In this document: positions 13,131 through 25,200 of the stretch, in pieces
How positions within the stretch are numbered: position 1 is the first letter of the stretch
Layout of the letters: the number at the start of each line of letters is the position of its first letter
NCBI GenBank assembly: GCA_013400115.1
Contig: VXBP01008282.1
Location: 255,929 to 319,928 of the forward strand
Source: Rhinopomastus cyanomelas
Taxonomy: Eukaryota; Chordata; Aves; Bucerotiformes; Rhinopomastidae
Length of the DNA stretch: 64,000 nucleotides
Direction: 5' to 3'
The notes under the pieces: generated by a model
What the model was told of the DNA's origin: nothing
Databases searched by the model: none
Seen by the model: the letters and a program-made list of their open reading frames with translations, nothing else
Made by a program: the position numbers and the translations under genes

Positions 13131-14851
13131 CTCCTACATGTAAATGTATGTTTATTTAACATTAAGCCACACAAATATAAACTATCCCAGATGGAGAAAT
13201 ATTCATAAAATTAATGTTAAAATAATAAAGCAACTTCTTCTATCAGCTCAAAAATCTCTTTACCAGTGAGATGTGTTCAAGCAACACAGGTATTTTAGAT
13301 ACATTTATTTAATTAATATGTGATCAAATCCAAAGCATGTTTTGAAAATAACCTTGAAATGAATGCTTCTGTTACAGTCAGAATATAACATAGAAAATAA
13401 ACAAATCCTCAATTAGATGAGAATAGAAATTTCATGTTGTAATTTTTGTTAGATTTGCCAATACGGAACCATTTCTAATTAGAAAACAAGGAGTTTTACC
13501 GATCCTTCAAATGGCTTGTAATTTCAAGGCAAACATGAAAAGCTGTTTACTTACAACTTAGCTAAAAAGGACTGGATCTTCCTGCAGAAGTAACTAAAAT
13601 GAAAATTCTAACGCTTAAAATTGTCCTGTAAACTGCTGTCTAAGTGATTCCAAATAAGCAGCACTTTTTCGTGTGGAGCTTGGATTCCGGCTGCACGTGA
13701 AGCAAGAGGAGTTACTGAAAAAGCATTCAGAAAGCTCTGACAAGAACTAAGTGAGATCTGTAAGCTGAGTGCTTTTGAATACTTTGAGGACTTTTATGCC
13801 ATCGCTGTGCTCTGAATCAAGCAATGTGCAAAATGGAATAGTGAAGACTTTTTTGTAAAACCCACAAACATTAGACACTTTCCCATCTGTTATCGTACAA
13901 CTGCCTTTCCCTGGCTATTCCTCCACTTAATAATCAACATTACCCTCCCTAAGGCTGTGTAATTGATCTTATAGATGCCTTAAATGCAATTCTGATCCTT
14001 AAAGCACTTTGGAATAGCTTATTTTCAAATCTCAGGAGATACTGATGGACGCAGATCGGCTGGCGCAGAAACGCAGTGGTTTCTTATGACCAGTTCTGAT
14101 GCGATCTGTTTACAAACTGTAATGAAATGTCTGCTAACATAAGCAGTGTCCTCAGGCTGAAAACTGTAAGCAACAAAAGCAGTCAGGTCCCTAGCCCAAA
14201 CACCAGCACATATTTCCTGACAGCCAACACCTTATTATGTTCCTACTTTCACAGCACATTGCTGCATTACAGGGCATATGACAACAAAAGACATCATATC
14301 CATTTTTCTAGCCATTTTTTTGGAATGATGTTCTCCACAATGTCTTTTTTCTTTCTCTGAGATACCTCTGTCCAGCAAATTCTAAAGTTCAACTGAAACA
14401 TATCAACTGATATATTTCCTTTTTTCAGTTGTAGTCTGTGTGAATCACATAGTGCTTGTGGATCTCATTCGTCACTCTTTTGTGCTGAACTAACCCCAAA
14501 ATATTTAACATGAAAAATGTTGCATCCACTTGAACAGGTTTGTCTCTGAGACAAGAAGGTATTATCCCATTTTGTAAGATGAACTAATATGATGTTGAGA
14601 GGGGGGATATAAAGGATTGCTACAAAAAGACAAGACATTGCTGCAAAGCAACTCTTCAATCGCTGTCCAACATACTCTGCACTGCCAACCCAGCCCAGCG
14701 AGTGATTTATATTGCTGGAGCTTTACATCCTGTACTGCGCAGCAGACTCTGAGCTCGACTGAAGTGGTGTAGCTTCACTGTCTCCTCTTAAGTTACAATA
14801 ATTTATGTTAGCTCAAGAGCAAGCCTCATTACCACGAAACAGAAGAGTAGG
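13131..14851. other. Unique noncoding DNA
   Basis: No gene or repeat recognised. The part from about 13660 to 14115 holds CpG-containing patches (see findings). ORFs of 64-77 codons here have no recognisable content. Confidence 0.55.
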
Positions 14852-14896
14852 AACTGGATGATCCTGTGGTCCCTTCTAACCCTGACAGATTCTATG
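14852..14896 (+). mobile_element. CR1 3' end, tail of a first copy
   Basis: The text ggatgatcctgtggtccctt, ctaaccctgac and then attctatga is the 3' UTR and tail of a CR1 copy. It is followed without a gap by cttggtctaggtgatcc, the ORF2-stop region of a second copy. It is therefore the remnant of a copy into whose tail another inserted. Confidence 0.75.
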
Positions 14897-14984
14897 ACTT
14901 GGTCTAGGTGATCCTGCTGTGGCAGGGGGATTGGACTAGATCTTTCAAGGTCCCTTCCAATCCCTAATGATTCTATGATTCTAT
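14897..14984 (+). mobile_element. CR1 3' end, second copy in tandem
   Basis: Contains cttggtctaggtgatcctgc, gattggactaga, gtcccttccaatcccta and an attctatgattctat tail. Only the last 88 bases of the element are present. Same orientation as the copy directly upstream. Confidence 0.92.
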
Positions 14985-17900
14985 TTTTAAATATTAATAA
15001 AGGTTTTTTGATCTTTATGCTATCATATGGCACAGGTTTTGAGGGATATCTTTTGGTCTTGGATGGCTGGAGTCTCTTCACCTTGCCCCATGTCTGCCTA
15101 TACTCACAAATGATGTAGCACTACATAAACACATCTTTTACTGTACACACTTCAACATTGGTACTTTTGCATGTGCTAAAATTCAATAAACCACAGCAAT
15201 AAATTTAATGATGGGTAAAATCTCGAGGCTGCTGAGTGTCTTGTGGGCCTAATGGAAATTTGTATTTGAAGGTTGTCCTCAGTTAGTTTTTCTATTATTA
15301 TTTTGAAGAAAAGATGTAGAAAGTAGACAAACAAGTAATTCTAGTGAAAAATACTGCACATAGGGCATCTTGTTGGCAGCAAAGTTTACTACACTTTCTG
15401 TACTTTTAATATATATTTTTAGTAAGATTTTTCATCCCCATCATTACATATTCTCTCTAAACCATTTTTAAGTTGCTGAAAAAGATTTGTTTTTTAGCTT
15501 GCAGTGAAATGGATTGTGCAAGCAGATGCCTGAAGAGCAGCACTGCAGAAATATAACAGCTGAATGCCAAACTATCTTTAATGTCATGCACCTACATTAC
15601 ATAACATCATAGTATAAATGCAGCCTTTGTTTGGGTTTATTAAATGTTTTCCTCTTCCTAGCTGCACCTTATTATTCCTGGGCTTTTCTCACCCATGGAA
15701 CTGCCTCCTTGATTTTGGGTCTTGAAAATAAAATGAAAACTAAACAAAGTGAAAAACTGCAGGGCACTATTAAAAATAAATGCTACAAAACTCTGAGCTG
15801 TTGATTAAAGATCAAATAGGAGGCAAATTAATTACCTAGGAGCTGTGAAATCAATTCTTATCTTCATCCTATAAAAAAGTAACTAACCAAAAACTTTCTA
15901 AACTTGCTTCTAATTTATTTTACTTACAGAATTTTAATAAGCACAGACAATAAAGAGAGAAGGGATTATAATGTTTCCAAGTTTTGAATTGCACTTCCCA
16001 CATTAGTCATATTCTGAAGAAAACATCTAATTTCTAATCAATTTTTCTCACTCTGAATTAAAAGACAATCAAATTTAGCTAATAAGAGATGACTACAGAC
16101 ATAAGTGAAACATGTTTGCTATTTGAGGAAAACATAACAGCATTGGTTTCAACACTCAAAATGCCAACTGAGACTGTACTATCATTCAAAAACCAAGTAT
16201 TATCGTGATGGGAAAAGTACTGGGCTAAAAGCCAGTACAGACAAAAATATCCTAAGGACTACTGGGATAAATTACCTACGTTCAATAAACAGAGGCTCTG
16301 AGGGACAAAAATAATTTTATCTATTTCCATCCTTATTTTTCTGACCAGGTGAAAATTAATTTCAAAGAGGTAAACCACAGCAAACAGATATTTTTGATTA
16401 GTGCACATAAACATTATGGTTGTATGATGAGAAATTGTTAACACGTTGTCACAGTTAACTGCTAATTAACAATTAAAAGTCTAACTGTTCCTTAGTAATT
16501 CTAATTCTTAGTAAGAATCCCATTTGCTACTTGCTGTATGGATTTCATCATTTCCTGAGACACAAATAAAGCAGTTTTTTTCTAGAAAATGTTGAAAGTA
16601 GTAAAATATTTTGAAAGTCAGTACTAAATTTTAAATTGTGCTGCTTTTGATGTCTTCTGGACTACATTTTTACATCCATGAGGAAGACCAAAACCTGCGA
16701 GAGATCATCTAACCAGAGAGGATTTCCTACAGTTGTACAGCAAAAGCTCAGTAAGACCTTGCAGCTATCACACCACTGTGTGGTGTGAAACAAAAGGCTC
16801 TAATATGAACCACTCTTTTCAGTCTGTGATTGAAGAAGTTGCTATCAAGGCTTCCTTTAACACTCTCTGACTTTTACCAGTTGTGATACACTTTCATATT
16901 GGCATTCTTCTGGAATAATGCCTTCAGTTCAGTCACTGAATTACTTTGCCCAAAGTACTCTGCATCAACTCAATGAATGAATGAACTCTGCAATATATCC
17001 TCTACATCACTTAATGCTGAGGCCAGAAAAAAAACAAATCTTAGTTCCAGTGCAACTTTCTATTTCACCCTGAAATATTTGCAAAATTTATTTTTTTAGA
17101 GTTCAATTAAGATTTATTGTTCATCTGCGTTAGTAGTGGTCAACACCATTTATCTGGAATTACCCACTAAAATAGATCAATCCTGAATCCTTAGTCTAAA
17201 GTGACATCATTTTTCACAGCCTTTTTAGGCCAGGATGAGCAAGACCAGTGCATGAGAATGCAAATGCTAAGGAAACTTCATGACAGATAGAAATTCCACA
17301 GGAGCCTTGGTGTTGCAGTAATATTTATCATAAATTCTGTGCAATGAATCTTTGCTATGGAAGCACTGAAAGGTTTTAGGCAATCTACAGTCTTTTTAGC
17401 AAACCCCAACTGTTGTTCAAAAGGTAACGTTACAACAGCTCACAAGAAAGATTATTGCAGAAAATCACAATGTTGTAATTGTTAAGGACTATGCACGTCT
17501 TACCGACAAGAGAAAGTCAGTCACTCTGTGCTGATCATGCAGGCTACTTTCTGATAGGCAGCAGGTACTACTGAAAGTAGTACATTTATTCCCGTATCTA
17601 ATACCTAGTGGCTAAGTTGCCCTTTCTGTTTAAAAATGAACATTCTATCAGTCAAATAAATTGAAATATCACGTAGATGCGTCACTCTGTTGTTCCATAA
17701 AAACAGTATTTTCAAAGCATGGCAGAGGAACATTTTACTAACCGAAAGAGGCTCATATCATTGAAAAGATGCTGGTTGAAATTCTGTCCTTACTGAAAGC
17801 AGTGAGAATTTTGCCATAGGTGGCAGCGTGGCTGTAATTTCATCACAGCCCAGGGTGCCAGGATTTAGGGGGAAAAAATAAAGCAAATTAGAGGAGTGAA

Positions 17901-19129
17901 GTGATAAAAATAGGCTTTGTCAATCAAATGGTGTATCATCTTTGATAACCTGTAACACACTGAACCTATCGCTATCAGACGTGGGAGACTTTAACATGCA
18001 TTTGATTTTCTCTCGTGTCACACCGGTCCTACTCCTGCATTATTTAAGGGAGTACCATGCTCCTAATTGCAAAGTGAAATAGACAATACTTCAGTTTGGA
18101 TTTGGGACTTTCTGTATTTAAGAGGTGGCACAGGTACTCCCAGAAAGATTGCTGTGTGTTTGGCTATTTAGGCAAAGAGAAAGGCCGACTCAAATTCACT
18201 ACTAATGAGCCATGCATTAACGTCAGTGTCTCTGCTGTCCACCCAATTGCCATACAACATATTTGACTCTATAATGAGCCAAACAGTTGTCTCTTCATAA
18301 TGTCAAGTTAGCCTTCTGTTAGGTATTTGTTTCCAAATTTTACAACGCTATAGCGGAGGTTGTGCGCTCCCATGGCTAAAATCCAGCTGAAGACATACTG
18401 GTTCGAAAATACCTCACATTTTGTCAAAATTATTGGCAAGCAGTTGCCTTCATATCCTTTGCAGTGAAAACTTTTGACCTTACAGAGTCCAAATGGCTTA
18501 TTGCCTAGTTTTGATCTACTTTGTACACTAATGGGGAAGAGATCAAAACCAGATGATAGACATCAAGGCAAACAGCCAGTGGCAGAATGGTTGGCCTGTA
18601 GGCAGAAAACTGAAATAAACCTGCCAAGTACTATCCATCTCAAGGGAAAACTACCTCAAGCTGACCACTTTTATTATTAACTCCTAAATGGTTACAGGGA
18701 ACCACCAGCAAAATTTATTTGGAAATTTGACAGCTTGAACTTTTTCCTCTCCTAAAATGGATTTTCTTGCGTTGGCTTTAGAACGAAAAGCAAGAGAACC
18801 AAGGAGAGCTGCACATAAAGGCAGAAAAATCACAAATATGGCTGTGTGAAGGACAGGTAATAAAAAGAAGTAACTTTCCCATATTTTTCTTAGTGCAAGG
18901 ACAGTGTTAAACAGTTTCAGTTTCATGGCACTTTAATCCGGTAGGTTGGCAGTATGTCTGCTGGATTATTCTTTCTAGCAGAACCTTAATGCTTTCTTCT
19001 TAATTCTTTGTCCCTTTGGAGTATCTGTTATAACATTAACCAGAGTACAAAATGAAGCAAAGTCACAAAACCAACTAATTTTGAAAAAACAAATATTACT
19101 CCCACGTTCATATTAAATCCATTGCCAAA
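14985..19129. other. Unique AT-rich noncoding DNA
   Basis: No gene or known repeat recognised. The segment from about 17930 to 18420 looks different (CpGs retained, homeodomain-like motifs) and is listed as a candidate conserved element. Confidence 0.55.
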
Positions 19130-19236
19130 CCCACCTGGATACGTTCTTGTGCAACTGGATCCAGGTGATCCTGCTGTGGAGGGTTTGGATGATCTTTTGA
19201 GGTCACTTCCAATCCCTAATGTTCTGTGATTCTATG
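19130..19236 (+). mobile_element. CR1 3' end, short copy
   Basis: Sequence from ccacctggatacgttcttgt through ggtgatcctgctgtgg, tttggatgatcttttgag and ccctaatgttctgtgattct. It is the very end of ORF2 plus the 3' UTR of a 5'-truncated CR1 of the same subfamily as at 1-152. Confidence 0.92.
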
Positions 19237-22200
19237 CAACATTAAAAAATACTCATTCTTACATTTAATCCGGATTTGACTTGGTAATAGGAAAGCATAA
19301 GCTAAACAGTTTCTTCATAACACCTTTCACAAGATGCTTCTAGCATTTTTGCATTTCCTACAACACTCATTTTGAGTTTTACGGCCCCTGAGGTTTTCCT
19401 GTTGCTAAAGATGTGAATTTCTTCCCTCCAAATCTTACGTGTTGGATGTGTAAGCATGATATGAAGATACATATTCCTCCCTTTCAGTCATAAAAGGTTG
19501 GCTGAATTATATCATACATTAAACTGAGGGGAAATGTCAGGAAGGATTATAGACTTTTTTATGGACAAGCTGGATTCTGCAAGGAAGATGCACATGTCAT
19601 AAATTCAGTTAGACAGTACGGTCCTGGGTCTTTGCAATTCCTCTTGGACAGCAAAAAGGAATGTTTTTCTTGACATTTCACTTTCAATTAGTAGATAATT
19701 GTCAGTGACATGTGGATTTACTTTGATTCCAGAGTTAGGTAAGAGAAAACGCAAGGGGAACAGATTTATGAAAGCATTTTGCAGTGACTAGTCCCTACAC
19801 ATAGAATAATGCACTGACACTTCTGAGCACTTGGCACATACTGGAAAGGTATTTTTAAGTGACAAGTGTATCAGTAAAAATAATACCTAAAATCTCATTA
19901 CTTTTAGAAGTACCGTAAAATTTAATAACATTGTTCAAAGGATGTTCATTCTTTTTGGTTTTTTTTTTAACTTGGTCATAAATGCCAAAACAGAGTTCAG
20001 AGCAGGTGCCAAATCTGCAAGCCATGAAGGGCATATTAACCTTTAACCATTGTAGGGAACTCTGTGGAATTTTGGACCAAAACCAGTTTATACACAGGAT
20101 ACCACCCAGATCTGCAGATCCAGACTTCTAAAATGATCCAGTAAAGACTGAGAGATAATTCACCCCTGAACAATCGCATCTCTGAGAAGGATTAGAGAAT
20201 ACGAGTCTATACCTTGCTTCTTTATTTCTGACAGTGAGTACCCCTGTCTCTTAATATCATCCTTTTCCTTTGGGAACTCCAAAATTGTGCTAGTGTAGCG
20301 ACAAGTGTTTTAGGGAGAGCAGACAGTACGTTCTGTCTAGGACTTTGACATTGCTTAAAACACCGCTTCTAGAACGAGAAGCCAATAACACTGATAATTC
20401 CCATCTGATTATCAATTTACATTTTTTGCTTCGCACACAGATGAAAGCTCATTACATTGAAACTCATACTTCAGACCTTTCAGACAAATAATGTCTGCAT
20501 TCATCATTTCCTTTTGGTCCTAGCAATTGTTCTAAATCTATTCAAGTGTAAGGCAGCCTTTTGTTTTACAGATGTTAGTATGTAAAATATTCATTCCAAG
20601 ACTGTTAGCTACATAACAACAAATGTTCTTTCTCATAGTTCATCTTTTGCATATGTCTTAATATTGCATCCATTTCTGAATTTAATTCCTGTACTTGAAA
20701 AGATAAGTAAATGTAAGCATTGGAAAAGTCATATTTAAATAAAGGAAAGCACTGACTTTGAGAGCTATACTTACTGACTTAAACAAAGCACTAAAATGTC
20801 TGATGTATTATATGTATGTAAGCACATTAAATCACAACTTAAATCCATCTTCCTTGTGTATTTTTCCAGCTTCATTTGTGAGGGGGTTTTTTAATATGAA
20901 TATAATTCAGGGTTCTGGGCTTTTAATTTTTTAAAGCATATTGTTCATGTGTTATCTGCCTTAGTTTTCAGATAAAATCCTGGATAAGTGAGAAAAGCTT
21001 TTAAAATATGTATTAATGTACATGTGACTCGTATAAGAATCAGAATACAGTAAGAAGGCAACCTGATGTGAAAATAAGACTGGGAAATTTGTGATACAGA
21101 CATATTTGCATCTGGTGACTACTTTGGTAACTGAAAGGTCTGTGAGAAAATGCGAGGCAAGCCATTAAAATGTAGTAGTCACACCATTCATACCAGCACA
21201 TTGATTATTGTCATTACAAATCCATTGCAAAAAACACATTTCCTGCTGATCGCCCCAGCAAATGTTTGGGTATTTATTATTGTTCTAAGAAAAACTGAAT
21301 TCCACTGCAGCAATACTCCCCACAAGTTAAATAAAAATAATGAAGACTAAACCTTCCCAAAAGGCACCAACCTCCAAGAATTCCATGATAAGACTTTACC
21401 TTCTCTCTTTTGCCAAACATCTATGTGAACTACTTTCTTAGTGTTAACTACATCTTGGTTGTTTTTTTTTACTAGGGATTGGTAGTTATGCAGCACACTA
21501 CGCTCTGTTTAAGACAAAAACCTACTGTTGAATTCAATGTCACAGCAGAGTTTTACAGCAATGAGGAATTGCCTTGATAAATGGCCCTGACATTAGCGTG
21601 TTCGTGTCTCTACCTTCAATGTCATCGCGTCACAGTACACAGTGCTAAAGTAAGACCACTGCTACCTTCCAACAACATATTAAGTTGAAGCTCACTCTAT
21701 CTCTGGATCCCATAGGCACAATAAATGGAGAAAATAACACATTTACAAACTGATAAAACCCAGCAAAGCTAATAAAATCAGACACTTTATAGCTTAGCTA
21801 ATAGTGTCCTTTGAAGGGCATCAAATAACACATCATGTACAGCTCTGGGGGAAATCAAGTTAGGTACAGCAGTGCTCCCTATGGACAACACATTTGCATA
21901 GGCAGGAAACACCAAGGCTAATCAAATCATAATGATGATAGAAATTTCACAAGCAATGACCTAGTTTTGTTCAAGTGTACGTATGCTGTTTTGATAGGAG
22001 TGGCAATCACCTATCAAATTGTTCCAATTTAAATAAGGAAGTACTTTCTAAATTTTAGGAATATTTCAGCTGCTATTGCCTTTCCTAAAATTATCTGAGA
22101 GCCTGTTTGAAGGGCATGCTCATAGGTCACCTTAGCAAAGAGACAACCACATCAACATCTACGTGACTCATGTTTTCTGGCTCAAAAAAGATAATATAAG

Positions 22201-25200
22201 GATTTATTAGGTTTAATTTATTTTAAATTAGTTTATTATTGCTTTTGTTCTCAAAATAATAATTCAATTTGACTTTTCTGTTACTCTGCCACAGCTGGAG
22301 TTCACTCAACCATAAGTATGAGGTATCACATCTGTTGAGGCTTGGCTTCTGGTCCTAGCTCACTTGGTCTCTGACCCTCCCCTCATTTTAACAACGTGTA
22401 GTCTGCAAACAGCTCAAAAGCAAACTTGTTAAGTAGTATAGAAAGGTGGTGCAGGCAGGGTGCCTTGGAAGAGAGTAACAATCATTTGTGTTCTGCCTGT
22501 CTCAGACCTGATAAGTTTAGCAAGGTTAGTAGTAATGGAAATTTCCAAGGCCAAGCCAGACTAAGAAGGATTTCTTCCATTCTTTGTCATTATCTTAAAG
22601 GTCACGTAGACAACGTCAGTCTGTTTTAGAGCAGTGACTGTTTGGGTTTTTTTCAGTCACATGAACTCAAACACCGGAGCCTGAAGGCTTTTTTGCTATC
22701 ATTGCCAAAAAATATCACCGTACACAACAATCTTTAAATCAGCGTGTGTTCTTGACCCAAGGTGCTGGCAGTAGAGAGGCACAGCAGGTATTTCTGTAGA
22801 GTACAGTGACATGCTTTTTGAAAAGCCAAACCACAAAGTGCTGTGTGTGAAAAGTGTAACTGAAATTGGTACTTTACATTGGTGCTACTTTACACGGAGG
22901 ACCCAAAGCATTGGTTAGTGTTCTGGGCTCACATGTTTTTGCCATGCTCAAGCAATGCCTGCAGATCTATTATATACAATTTAATCTCTTTTCATAAGAA
23001 ATATTACTCTTGTTATGAGCTCGAGAACAATTCATCATTTAAAGTTTTCATGAATTTTCCCCTGTTTGACTGTGCTGCCTGATGATGAAGACACAGGAAA
23101 GCCAGACCTAGTTTTAATTCTGCAAGAAGGGGAAATGTCTTAAGGAATATGTTTATTAGCCTAATAAATCAATACATTACCATTAAATTCCTTTTCCCAA
23201 CCTATGAAATTTTGAGTATAGACAATTTCATAAATTTTTGCTGTGGCTTTTTGCTACAGTGCACCTTAATATTTGGGCAAAGTAATAACATACAAGAAAG
23301 TAGGTTACCTTTCTCCATCCTTTCTGCAACAGTGAAGTGCAAAGAACTGTGGCTGGTGTATGGATGATACCCCTTTTCCTGGGAGAGGCTGCCAGCATCC
23401 ACATTCTCAGGGAAGGATGTGGAGGGCACTCCCCTGATTTGCTTTTCCAGAGGGAAGCAAATTTAAGGAGAATCTGGATTAAATGGCAACAGGTGTTTTG
23501 CCTCAAGGAGGCAATTGTTGAAGCAGCAGCACACTGTAAGAGACAGACTGCTGGCAGAGGCCTCCTGAAGGTGGCTGTGCTGCAGGGAGAGGGAGATAAA
23601 CCCGTGCTGGAGGGATGGGGAGACAGAGCTGTGCTGCAGAGAGTGAGAGGTACGCTGCCTCTCTCAGTGGGATTCTACTTCTCTGCAGACAAGTTGCTGT
23701 GGTCTGTAAGTTTAAGGGATAGTAGATTTGGATGGGTTTCCCTTTTATTATGGACTTTCTCGTTACCTTTGTGTTTTCATTCCAGACATTTCTGGTCAGA
23801 GGTAGTCTCCTTTGCCTCTATAGTCATGAGTTACACAATGAGTTATGTAGGTTTATCCTGACACCATGCAGAATCCAGTAATAATCAACTGTGCTTTCTG
23901 CTCAAGGCTGTGCTCTTTGGGCTGTGTTACAGCCTTGTCAAAACAAAGTGTTTTGCCCCCTATCTTTTCAGTTATTGAAATACTATAATTTCAGTGCCAA
24001 AAGTTTCTTTAGATATTTCTACAATAAAATCCTATTTGGTGATACAGTTTAGTGGTGGGCTTAGTTGTGCTACATCAAGGGTTAGATTCTACACTGTGAA
24101 GGTTTTTTCCCCAACCTAAATAGTCCTACAACCAGTTTCCAACAAAGAAAGGTAGTTGAGGAATTTCTTTTATCAACAAGACATTCCTGAAATTAATTTG
24201 AATAAAATGCATTTACTTAAATTCTCAATAAAACGTTTATTTCTCCTTTAGCAGAAAGCTTTAATTTCTGAACGTAACACAAATCCATCTCTTGAAGGGC
24301 CACGTAATGCAATATGTTTTAGTGATTGTGATAAAGGAAAAGTAGGAATCAATGCTCTTAAGATACTCTGCTGTAGTTGCCCAGTTATTCATGGTGTGGT
24401 AATTTCTTATACTGCAGTGATCTTTAACGTACAAAAACCAAAGTACTGGAAGACATTCAAGTCTCCTGCTGAATTAAATTTATAATTTTTACTATCACTG
24501 GCTTTGAAAACAAGACTCCACCTTTCACCAAACCTGCTTACACTTTCCTTTCTGCTTTAAAACTTCAATGCCTTTCACATTTTCCAGAGATCATGCTTTA
24601 TTCTGTTGCAATAGTTTAGATTGCTTAGATTTCTTTTAGCTCTTCTGCAGTCATGCTTTGAGCTTATAACTCACGGATGCGACTTATTCCTGTAGCTGTC
24701 CTCCTCAGTTCTGAATGTGAAAAAGGCTTTGGTGCATATGAAAATGGCATTTCAGCACATACCAAAATCTCTGTCATTACAGTCACACAGTTTGGTTATG
24801 AAAACTGATCTTTGCCCCAGCTCCAGACTGCAGTTCTTTATGTATACTTCTAGTTTAGTAAATATTAGCTCTGCTACTATTTCTCCAGTGTTGTCTTTCT
24901 TCCCTCTCCTGCATTGAGGTTTGACTTGATTTACTAGTAGTTCTTAAAAGTACCGGGTTATTGCTGGACAGTTTCCAATCACCTTACCTCTGGCAGATGC
25001 TCAAAAGATTATGGGTTTATATTTGTACAAATTCTTTGATGTTGCCAGTGGGGCTCTAAAGAGCTCTGTTTTTCAAATAATGCCCACATCCATTCCTGGT
25101 TCCCTCTGAAATATGACAGTCAGGCATCTCTTGTGATTCTCTTTGTTGGTTGTAATCTGCAACACAACGAATGCGTCTTCATTAGAGTGACAGCTCTCGC

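Noticed and set aside
14803..15081. 92-codon minus-strand ORF
   Set aside because: Runs antisense through the fused CR1 tails and into AT-rich flanks. No protein similarity recognised.
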